A stretch of DNA of 64,000 nucleotides. It comes from Apus apus. Lineage: Eukaryota > Chordata > Aves > Apodiformes > Apodidae. The notes under the pieces were generated by a model that was not told where the DNA came from, did not search any database, and was given only the letters and a program-made list of their open reading frames with translations. Below, in pieces: positions 12,901-24,900 of this stretch. The translations under genes were made by a program, and so were the position numbers. Every line of letters starts with the position of its first letter. The stretch's first letter is position 1. Location of the stretch: positions 40,398,511 to 40,462,510 of the forward strand of contig NC_067285.1 in assembly GCF_020740795.1 (NCBI RefSeq). The letters are read 5' to 3'.

Positions 12901-15900
12901 TCAGCACCCTTGGATGCATTTCATCCGGACCCATCGATTTATGGATGTCCAGATTATGCAACTGATCCCTAACCCAATCCTCATCTACTATGTCCTCACC
13001 TATCTTGACTACTTCTGGGGTTATATGAATCTGGGGCTCATGGGAAAAGCCTGCAGGAGTAAAGACAGAGGCAAAGAAGGCATTCAGCACCTCTGCCTTC
13101 TTCATATCCTCTGTCACCAGGGCACCCACCTCATTCAGCAGTGGGCCTATATTGCCTCTGGTATTAGCTTTGTTGGCTATGTATTTGAAAAAGCCCTTTC
13201 TACTGTCCTTAACCCGACTTGCAAGGTTAAGTTCCAAGGAGGCCTTAGCTTTCCTAGTTGCCTCCCTACATTCCCTGACAACATTCCTATATTCCTCCCA
13301 AGTGACCAGTCCCTCCTTCCATGATCTATAGATTTTCCTCTTCCACTTGAGTTTCCCCAGCAGTTCCTTTTTTAACCACGCTGGTCTCCTAGCTCCCTTA
13401 CTAGATTTTCTACCCATTGGGACACACTGATGCTGTGCTTGCAAGAAGTGGTCCTTGAATATTGTCCAGCTATCTTGAGCCCCTTTACCTTCTAGCACTC
13501 TGTCCCATGGGACTTCCCTTAACAATTGGTTGAGGAGGCCGAAGTTTGCTCTGTAGAAGTCCAGGGTTCTGGTCCTGCTGGAAATTCTGTTCCTCCCACA
13601 CAGGATCCTGAACTCCACCATCTCATGGTCGCTGCAGCCAAGGTTGCCATTGACCACCACTGCTTCAATAAGGCCCTCCTTGTTGGTGAGCACAAGATCC
13701 AGCAGCGCTCCTCTTCTAGTCGGCTCATCCACCATTTGCATTAAGAAGTTGTCATCAATGCATTGGAGGAACCTCCTAGACTGTGAAAGGCTGGCTGTAT
13801 AAGTCTTCCAGCAGATATCGGGATAGTTAAAATCTCCCATGAGGACCAAGGACTGCAGTTGTGAGGCTGCTTTCAGCTGCCTGTAGAAAGCCTCATCAAC
13901 TTCCTCATCTTGATCAGGAGGTCTGTAGTAGACCCCCACAACTGTGTCACCCATACTACCCTGTCCTTTAATTCTTACCCACAGAATTTCAACTCGCCCC
14001 TCATCAGCCCCTGTACAAAACTCAATACATTCTAGTTGCTCTCTCACATAAAGAGCAACTCCACCACCTCGCTTCACCGACCGATCTTTCCTAAAAAGCA
14101 CATAGCCATCCATGGCCACATTCCAGTCGTGTGAGCTGTCCCACCATGTCTCTGTTATTGCTACCAGATCGTAACCCTTAGACCGCACACAGACCTCTAA
14201 CTCTTCCTGTTTATTCCCCATGCTGCGTGCATTGGTGTACAGACATTTCAGGAAGCAAGTAGAGCACATCGGTGGGACTAAATCCTCCTTAGCCCATCCT
14301 CCTACAGGCCCTGGTATGTTCCTCTTGGGCTTGTCCCTAACAGACCCAGTTTTCTCCCCTTCCCCCTTCACATCTAGTTTAAAGCTCTCTCAATGAGCCC
14401 TGCTAAGTCCTGCCCCAAAAGCCTTTTCCCCCTCTGGGACAGGTGCATCCCACCCGCCACCATCAGGCCAGGTGTCTCATAGAGCAGCCCATGATCAAAA
14501 AAGCCAAAGCCCTGCCTTTGGCACCAGTCTCTTAGCCATTCGTTCATCATTAAACTCTTCCTGCTTATCTCTCCACCCATTCTTGCAGGAGGTATGGAGG
14601 CAAACACGACTTGTGCTCCAGACCCCCTAACTAGCCGTCCCAGGGCCCTGAAGTCTCTCTTCATTGCCCTTACATTTCTTGTAGTAATTTCGTCACTGCC
14701 AACCTGAAAAATCAGCAGTGGGTAGTAATCGGATGGATTTACCATACTAGAGAGTTTCCTTTTAACATCTCTAATGCGAGCCCCAGGGAGGCAGCAGACC
14801 TCCTTGTGGGATGGGTCAGGTCTACAGATGGGCCCCTCTGTTCCCCTCAGAAGGGAGTCACCCACCACAACTACCCTCCTTTCCTTCTTAGTTGAAGAAG
14901 TCCTAAGTCGTGGAGCTGAGCGACAAGTCATAGGCGGTTCACTAGACAAATCTGTCACTCCAGCTTCATTTTCCTTTCCCTGAAGTTCCAAGACCTCGCA
15001 CCTATTCTTCAAGGGCAATTCGGAGGATGGACGGAGTTGGGAGGGTTTTTTCTTGCCTCTCCGAGGACGGACCTCCCTCCATTCCTCCATGTTCCTAAAG
15101 TTCTCTCCTTCTGTCTGAGAACAGGAGGGGAGGGGATCCATCACTTGTTCTAGCATCTCTTTCTCCTGCCCTTGCCTCAGGGTTTGACTCCACCAATCTA
15201 TTTCATTCTCACATTCTCTGATAATTCTCAGTCTTTCAATCTCCTCTGTCAGTCTAACCACCTGCCTGAGGAGATCATCGATTTGCTCGCACCGCACACA
15301 CGCGGTGCCACTGGCTCCCTCTGGCACCAGTGCCAGGCTCAGGCACTCGCTGCAGCCAGAGACCTGCACGGCTGCGTGCCTGCTCAGAACCTCCGTCTGA
15401 GTTCCCATATCCTTCTTCAATACAGTTTTAGGGCGTGTTGCCACCATGCTAGAGAAATTTACTGGTGTTCTCTGCTTCCTGCCTCCACTCACGCCGCTCT
15501 CCCCCTGCCCTCGCGCTACTTCACTTCCTGTGATGGCCGCTGCCGCTCTGCGCTCTCACCGCTGCCACGTGCTCTGAGGGAGCTGCCGAGATGGCCGCTT
15601 TTAAACCTTGCCGCGGTTCTCAGCCACACCCCCTGCCACGTCAGCCTTCCTGCTCCTCTCAGGATTCCCGCTCATCACATAAACCTCTGCAGCTCTTTCA
15701 GGCCACACCATCAGGCGTTATTCTCAACGTTCAGTGCTAACCATGTTTGAACCGAAGCTGTTTCAAACATAAGATGAAATTATGACATTACCCCAGATGA
15801 AGTCGAGCCCAGAAACTTCTCTCCAGAGAATATGTCATTCCTGACGTGTATTAGCTATTTTTTTTTCCTTAATCTGGTTGCAAATTGTGTACAAGAGACA

Positions 15901-18900
15901 AAACCTTTATCTTTTTATCCCACTCCTCCAATCAGCTTTATTTTAATGATTTCACAAATTGAAACCTGAAAACAACATTCATGTACTCACCTCCAGGCCT
16001 TTCATGTTCTCCATCACTATGTAAAAGCATTGAAATAGGCATTCCAACATTCTTAGATCTTCCAGCTACTACAACGTTTTTTCCAACTGTCTGTATTCCT
16101 TATAGGAAAAACAAAACAAAACACTTGCAAAAAATTGTATTCTGCTATTTTGATGTAACTCAAACCTTCTTCTTAATACCCAAAATACAATTATGTTCTG
16201 TTGTGGACTGCTGATATCAACATGACTTGAAAATCCAGAAGGCTTAACTTGAGGGCTGAATCCACAAAACAACTTTCAACTTTCACCTTAGAGAAACCAA
16301 ACTGCCAACTCATCCCAGTTATCTGAACCACCCTTTGGAGGGACTTAATTTCTCTTCTCTGCCCACAAAGAGAAATGGAAGCTTCTATGTCTAACAATAA
16401 GAAAATATATATGATCAGATGACAACTACTGAATATCTGTGTATTCTTTTATCCCTCTAGTACTCAATTAAATATTCCCATTTTTGTTCTTGTTTATTCC
16501 CTTCACCCCCACAAGAACTTATGCATTCAAATCTTCTATTTTGAGAAATAACCAGTAGCACAGCAGTATCACAGAAGTTCCTTGCAACATTATAAATACA
16601 GGAACTTAGTTACCAAACTGTTCCATGAAGTGTTTTTCATAGACTAATGTCCACAGCTAATTAATGGTTATGCTACTGGCAAAAGATCCCTTCTGTTTGG
16701 ATTTAGATTAATCCTCTAAATGTTTGTTCTTCAGTCAGCCCAATACATTTAGGTAACTTACAACTTTTAACTTACACTCGACCTTCTCCTTTATCCATTT
16801 TCAGAGATAAGAGACTTTCAGCAGAGTCTAGTGTCTTACCTGTCCGTTTTATAATCTCCCACACGGCAGCAGCAGTGGCAGGTATGACAGAAGGCTGATC
16901 AAGACACAAACGTCCAATATTCATAATATGAAACCCATCCACGTCCTTGTCAGGTGCGATAGCGTTACAAACGGTTCGTTCATCGATGTGATCTAGGAAA
17001 CACATGGCTTTCAAACTGCAGTTGCTGTCACTTTGACGGGTTTCATCAATCACTATACTACATCAATACAATCTGAAGTATTACACAGAGAAACACACAA
17101 GCTGGGTCTAGCTAGGGTGGTTATTACTCATGAGGAATAAACTATACTCCCGCTCTAAAGGCAGCAGTTACAACTTCACCTTTTGAAGTCACTACTGAAA
17201 ACTAAATTATTCAGTGTGTGACACTGCTACTACAAGAAATTCAGTCAAAATATGAGGCCCATACTCAGCTGAGAATGATGACTTAGTAGCCATAAAAATA
17301 AAGGTTTAAGCAAGACACTTCAGAGTCACTTCTGCATTCAAAGTTCTACTTAAGATATTTTTGGTTTTGCATTGAAAGAAGTTAGCTAATTACAAGATAT
17401 CATGCATGCTATAAAACTTTGAAGAGGAATAAATTAATTTGGAGTAACCTATTAAACAGTTTTTCCGAAAGAAAACTTGTTAACCTTAGGCAAGTTAGTT
17501 GTTCAGCAAACAAAATCTTGGCAGCCCTGCTTTTATCTTGTGCCTGGGATAGGCCAGAACACTGCTCTGACAAACAGCTCCACATTGCTGGCTGTCTTCA
17601 GATTCCCAGAAATAGACACAGTAATAGAGACATTTATGCAAAATGGAAAAACTATCATGCTTTACATGGATTGTCCGGGTTTTTTTCCACTCAAAACGGA
17701 TCTGCAGAATTTTGGAAAAGGCCACATCATGCTGGGAAGAAATGCAGCTACATAGCTGAGGACAAGAAGACTGGCAGGAACCTGTGACAAGAGCATGCAG
17801 ACACCTCCCCTTCCCCATCAGAGACACTTCCAACTTCCAACATAGGGTTACTATGTTACTTAACGAGTAGATTTGATTTGCCTCAAGGAATGTGTCTTCA
17901 GGTTTGGTTCCAGTTGACTCCACATGGCCTCATTTATTTTCAGAGGAACAAAATAATTTCTTAGGTCAGTTAGCGTCACTCTCATAGAACATGCTTAGCC
18001 TCTTCTCACCTGACATTCACACAAACTGACTTGCTGTCACTCCAAGCTACTCTCCATGCCAAGTTCCTCTCTGCACTCATCCTTTCACTTCCTAGCCCGA
18101 CTTGCAAGTTGACATGGGGCATCCCTTGCCTAATTACTCTCACATGCACAAAAAGAAACAATTATTTACACAACAAACACCATGTGCCTCTAAGGTTGAC
18201 ATAAAAAAATAAAGACTGGTTTTGAAAAGGGAAGACTAATGAAAATAAAAGCATAGCACAAAAGGGATTTGAAAACATAGCACATGAATCAAGAAATACA
18301 GACATGGAGCAAGGAGGATGCTGTTCAGCAGCAGCAATAAGCTCCCTGGAAATAATTTGGAGAAGCTGTACTGAGACACTGCTATGATTGTAGCAGTCAG
18401 TTCCACCACAGCAGGCCAGGTTTGGGCTTGCACAGTCAGAGGAACATCCCATTTGTACTAATCTGTCTCACACTTCTCACAAGTAAAAAAACTGAGGTTT
18501 TCATATTCAATATCAAACAGATACCTAACACTTCATAGCCATCTTCCAGGCAATTAAAAAAAAGATAGAGGAAGCTCTCCACAAAACCATTACCACACCA
18601 GAAGTAGTGCACTCAAAATGTACACAGAAATGAACTTTTCCTCAGGCAAAGATGACAATCCTCAAAGTTAAGTTGTTCCAGCTCACAAAAGTGTAAGAGA
18701 ACTAAGCTATTTTCTGCTTCTATTTTCATACCAATGTTGATCATAAGCCACACTTATGTGTGGTTTACTGAAAAGAACCCAAACCCCACACAACCATCTC
18801 ATCTCTGGAATAAGCAGCCTCCACTTGAAAGTTTTCACAGCTTCTAGGCTTTGTCTCCTTCAATTACAATGCAAATCAAAAGTATTTTGGAAAATGAGCT

Positions 18901-21900
18901 AACTTAGCTTTCTGCCCTTTTGTTTCTGTAGTTCCTTTGGGAGAAAAAAAATAAACCAGGAATCAGAGTTATATCTCATATCTACTATGAAAAGAAATCC
19001 CTGAACATTTCAGCTCATGGTAACTTGCATATTTAACTTTCCTATACAGACAATGCAATATGGAAAAGGTTCTGCTATTGATTAAATTGTTCTAAGGTTT
19101 TTACTAAGCAGGCAACATTCAGGCCTCAAACTAGTTACTGAGCTACCAGTGAAGGAAGACAGCTCAAGAGCATTCTGTTATGACATGATATCCTCCTCAT
19201 AAAAAACCTGCATTTCTGCAAGCAGTACCTAACCATTTTACTGAGTATCTACCCAATTAAGACAGGTGGCACTTGACAACTCCCATTTCTGGGAACACAA
19301 CAGTGGTTTGGGAGTACAGCAGATAAATCTGTTTCCTTTGCTGTGTGCTTCAGACAAAAGATTTCCATCCCTAGGCTTTCACTGCTCCACCTTTTGCCTA
19401 AGTTAGTACTCCTGAAATGAAAATGTGTTACATTACCTGTTTCCCCTCATCTGTTCTTAGTGGGAGAGATGTTTGTTTAAGGTAAACAGATTACATTACA
19501 TCAGCTCTCAGAGCTCCTAACTTGCTGTCCAAGATTTCAGTCTCCTTACTTGTGCTGCACTTCCACCTTGTGGCCAACTTATTTCAGCAAGGGGCTGATT
19601 TCATTCATACCATACGAAGTGCTATACTTTTATATCACACCTACACACGCCAAAAAACCCAGCTCCTGCCTTTCAGAGCATACAGTATAAATGCATTATA
19701 AAAGACAGCACTTGGAAACACAGAGATAGGGGAAAGCCAACATACCAGTCAGTTTAGTACAAGGACTCCAGCAGCTTAGGTACCTTTCCATTAGGAAGCA
19801 TACAGTGATTTAACTAAGTTGACTTATGTAGGTTGAGATGAAAACTGCAGGTTTTATCACTGCCAAGTGCTATTTTAGTGAGACTTCAGTATGCATTAGG
19901 AGAAGACAAATAAAACCCAAGAAAATAGCAGAGCCTATTAGAACATTTGCACAAAGCTCACGTGAAACATTAGGGACAGCATAGAAAAGATAAACAAATA
20001 TTTAAGGCAAAACTTGGAATGATTGTGGAGAAAGGCTGTAGCATCATTCAATAGGTAACACAACTTGGCATGATACAGGGGCTGAAAATACAGCAAAGGT
20101 CTTGGAGTTCAAGGCAAAACAGTGCAACATGATAAAAAACAAAACCAAACCAAAAAGATAAATAAACTGGATTAAGTGTGTGTGTGTAGAAAAATTCTTT
20201 GAAATAACATTCTGACTGAACTTTAAAAAAAAGGGCAAGGTTGCCAGTATGAAATGATTCACACAATTCAATATGCTATTTTGTTTAAAATTAACTCTAG
20301 GCTAGTATACAACAAATTTAACATTTCAACTAACCCTTCATTATGCATGTCCTCTTTCAAGATCTTCCTATGTCACTTAGATACACCTGCAACCCAAAAT
20401 GGTCAAGCTCTTTCCTCTTATGTTGACTGTATGTGAAAGATGTCACCTACCTGGGAGAGGTAGCTGAACTAATAAACCACTAACTGTTGCATCTTTGTTG
20501 AGTTTTACCGTCATGTCTAAGAGTTCTTCCTGAGAAATGTCTTTAGGCCTCAGTATGATCTCACTAGAAATGCCTGATAAAAAACAAAACCAGAAGACAC
20601 ACATTAGTATCAGGAAATTTATCTATGGACAGTTTAGTTGTTTTGTCTAAAAATCTGCCCAGTGCTTAACAATTGTCTTGAATAACCATGGAGGGCTTCC
20701 TAAAAATTCTGCTTTTGCTGTCTGGTCTTTAATGCTGTATTTCTAAATACCAAGCACAATCTTACAATGCAACATACAGAAAACAAATAAATAAAACAAA
20801 TCTATAGTTGGACACAGTAGCTTCAAAATTAAACAACAGTTTGGAAATATTTGGAATATAAACCACGTAACTTTACTACAACTGTGCTCTTGAGGGTTAT
20901 AACTAAAACTGAGCAGATAATGCTACACTAGCAATACTGGCATTTTATCTAACAGATTTTCTTCTTCTGTGGGACAAAACTTGTTATTAGAAAATAAAAT
21001 ATTTCAAGTTACTTCACAAGGTGGCAGTTTCAGTGACAAAAACAACATTGGAGTTCACTGTTTAGGCTATGATACTCTTTCATTTAGAGATAAGATATCA
21101 TAGTGATCGGCCCTTCTCCAGGGCCATTTAGCGTTACTGTTGGATTTCATGATATCTGAAATTTTCCCCTTCATATTCAGAGCTATGAAGCCTTGGTTTT
21201 GGATTGGCCTGCCTGGCTCTAAAACATTCAGGGAAGACAGATATTCCATGAGAAACAGCAGATGCACATGAAGACTGACATCATGAAGAAATTACTGACG
21301 TTACGAAGAATAAGGCTCTTCTCAATATCTTCCTGTGAAACTGGCTACTTCATCACTGTTCCCATCCACTCCCAGGTAGTAGGGACTGCTACCACAGGTG
21401 GAGGTGGGCTGAAAATCCACATATGAAAAAAGGAATCTAATAGGTACTGAGGAGGCAACCTCTTAAGCAAATACAACACATTGAAAAATAATCCAAGTGT
21501 CTTGCAGAAACAACTAAAAATTGACAGAACTTCTCTCTGCTTATCTTTATTCACCAAGCCTCTTAAAGCCAGTTAAGATATAGAACTGTCAAAAACTTTC
21601 TCTGTATTCTCCTTTAGTTTCCAGTTTCTAATGGTAGGGGTGCAAACTGTTTCCTAACAACATTTTAAGATACAGAATTCAACATATGGCTACCATTCCA
21701 TGTGCCACTAAAACTACTTTCTTCATGTGTCAATGCACTTTATTTTCTCTAGGTTCATCAGAGAAGATAAGGAAGAAAACAGTGCAAAATTAAATAAAGA
21801 TACAAAGGGGGTTCCCCCCCCCAGCTTGTTTTTCAGTTTGAAATAACAGTATCCTGTGCTTACCAAAGGATCATTGATATTGCATAACACATACCCACAG

Positions 21901-24900
21901 CTGCAGCTGCTTTTATCTTGTTTCTCACATAGATATGACTAGCTGGATTGTCTCCTACTAATACAACAGTAAGATGAGGTCTCTTGTTTCCAAAGGATAT
22001 CCATGATTCTACATCCCTTTGAACTTCTTTCAAAACTTGTTTAGCAAGCTTTGTCCCTGAGATAATGGTTGCTTCATCACTATAAAGACAAAAAGATACA
22101 CAACATTTAGGTCTAAAACATCATAAACAAAACACTTCTAAGTGTGTGATCTACCACGTTAAACACTAGCACGTGCTTTGATTAGCTAATTTGCTAGTAT
22201 TTCAAATATTATTTGAAAATCACTAATGCACTACCAATCCACCAAGGGAAAGAAACATTTCTCCACTCTCTCATTTGAAGAGCAGGAATGTGCCACCAGC
22301 ACACAGCACACTTACCACACCCCACCTTCCCAACACACGGAGGTTGCACATTATCTATGAAACCCTGCATTTGGGAACAGAACAAGAAAACACTCTTACA
22401 CCCTTACGTTTTTTCTGATTCAAGGAATTTTTACCCATCTCACTTCCCAAATTTCCTTCAAAAACCTATTTGACATGTGATTATCCACACTATTATTTTG
22501 TTCAAGCCTACAGGATACCATTTGTCAGCTTCCTTAGGACTTGTATAAGTCCTGTATAAGTGACTAACTCAGGAGCTTCTGTCATGCTGTCCCCATTTTT
22601 GTCCTTTCAATTCCCTCTCCTTCCAGTAACCTCCCTCTGATCCTCAACCAGCACTACAGCAAACTAACATCCTCCTTGGGTGAAGGGCCCACAACCATTG
22701 CCCTACCTATGTAGAAAAGCAGAGGAAAACTGAAAAAAGTCTTGTGCCTTGACATTGTTCCAGAGCCCCCTAGCCCTCTTTCCCCTCTATCATTGCTGGG
22801 ATCATCATCCCAATCAAGGATGTTTAACTGCCACATAGACCCCACTAGCTTGCAACAAACAAGAAACCTCTTGCACATGTAACTTTTGGATGCTAAAATG
22901 TTAATTCCTTTTGCATCAGATAAGCAGCCATGAAAGCTGCAGAGCAAGAAACTGCATCACTGGTCTGATTTAAAACATGGCATTCCCTAAGACTTAAAAC
23001 CCTAATTATAAGCAGATGAAAAAAAAGTAAGTTGCATTTTACTTATTTCAGAAATTTGTACAGTTTCAATCATTCTTGGTAAATCTTCAAGACCAAAGAA
23101 GCTAAATGCACAGGGGTGGGAAGCCTGTCTGCTCACTGTGAGAAGCGTAAGTGCTCCTCCCCATGTACACCTTCCACCACACATTCCATCTCTGTTCAAG
23201 TTTCATCTACACTATCTCCTTCACTAGTTGAACTTCTCATTTTCTCAAAGACATGCCAAGAATCCTAGCATGATACACACATATACTTACCAGTGTTTCT
23301 TGGCACAATCACCTGATATTGTAACAATAAAGTAAAAACTATTCTGCCTGCAAAAATGCAGAAAAAACACACCCACTTCCCAGAAGTGGAACTACCAAGA
23401 TAGACACCAAGTTAGTTACTAATTGTAATGGATTTACAACAATTTCCTCCAGAATTGTAAGACAAGGGTACAAATTCAACATATTATGGAAACTTGTATT
23501 ACCTATTGTGTAACAGAAGTGTGGGTTTAGTTTCAAAGAAAAATCTCCCTAGGAAGAAGAAGGAAAAAAACAATAAACCCCTAAGAGATTGAAAAATGTT
23601 TGATAAGGTATTAAGGGAACAAAAGCTGGGTATCCTTCAGCAGTAACCTTTTTCTTTGCCTGACTACCTCGAACAGCCAGAACTAAAACATTTTAACACT
23701 CTCTACAAATACATATACTTGAAGATTTAATGTATATCTGTACACAAACATGTCTAACAGTGATGGTTAATATATGTTGAGTTAGTTTGCCACGATGAAA
23801 CTAGTTCATAGTCATTTGCAAAAACAGTAAAGTGTTCTGGTTTTATGTTAAAATTGGATTGGTTTTCAAAATGCTGCAAGTCTGTTGCAAGATCAGTTGG
23901 GGTTTTTTTCTGTACCATGTTTTGAAAAAGATCACGCCTAGAACAACATTCAGGAAAAAAAAACAACCCATGCTTTCTGAGATGGTTCAAAACCAGTTTT
24001 GAGCTCTGCCTCTACTTTAAGAAACTACACAACCAGAGTAAAATATTGTATTAATACTTTGTTATATTTATTGAATGCGTATTTGCCTGTTTATCAGCAT
24101 ACTCAAACTTGAGATATGTTCAACGATTCAAGAAAATATCTAAAAGCCAGCAGACGTCATATTTATTCAGAGACACTTCTTTAAACTTTACAGACACATG
24201 GATGGTAGAACATTCAGAATTTAAAATATTACCTAACAGCATATGGAAGAAATGCACATTGTCCACTCCTGAAGATGGAAATGCTGAGTCTTGAAGATGG
24301 AAAAAAAATTCAAAAAAATAACCCTAGAAGCATGAACAAACTGCCAGGAGCACCACCCCACCTTAATATAGTTCATCTGTACCTTGAAAAGAACTCTTGG
24401 CTTAAATAAAATTGTATTTGGAAACAGCTGCTGCTAGCACTTCTAGAAAAAAAAAAAACAAACACACATCCGTCTACACATTTGTAACTGCATCCAAAAC
24501 ACAGCTGTCTTGCTAATATATATACACTATAACCTATAAAGTTACTGAAATAAACTTGTTTAAATGCCAGTGACTATAAAGCAGAAACCGTTCCTGGGTT
24601 TAGATGTAAACACTAAAAAGGAAACAAATCAGGTGGGAATGCACTGTCATTTACCATTCCAGAGAAGCGTCTGGTTTTCCTTATTCCAAGATTATTCCCT
24701 GTCCTTCACAATTCCAGAAATAACCTTCCCAAAAGTAAGAAAACAGTTGCACTAACATCACCTTTTATGTAAAATAGCCGATTTATTTTTATGAAGTATA
24801 TTTAATCAAGAGCCTGCTTTCTGCTATATGTTAATCATCTATTCATACCACATTTTTAACAGTCTCTGGATTTGCTCAGCAACCATTAAAGCTCTGAGCA

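Larger units (their letters stand above)
11399..15690 (-). mobile_element. Apparently full-length CR1 LINE with intact ORF1 and ORF2
   Basis: This non-LTR retrotransposon, about 4.3 kb long, lies on the minus strand in intron 5 of MTHFD2L, in the gene's own orientation. Its 3' end at 11399-11423 is the CR1 octamer ATTCTATG repeated about three times, with no poly(A). ORF2 (14371-11486) and ORF1 (15492-14374) are both uninterrupted. A GC-rich stretch at about 15493-15690 fits the CR1 5' UTR and internal promoter; its outer edge is placed by base composition only. Most bird CR1 copies are heavily 5'-truncated, as all the others in this window are, so an intact copy suggests a young insertion. 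No target-site duplication was identified, which is usual for CR1. Confidence 0.93.

Noticed and set aside
11523..15750. Plus-strand frames within the intact CR1
   Set aside because: Shadows of ORF1 and ORF2 on the opposite strand, with no domain content.
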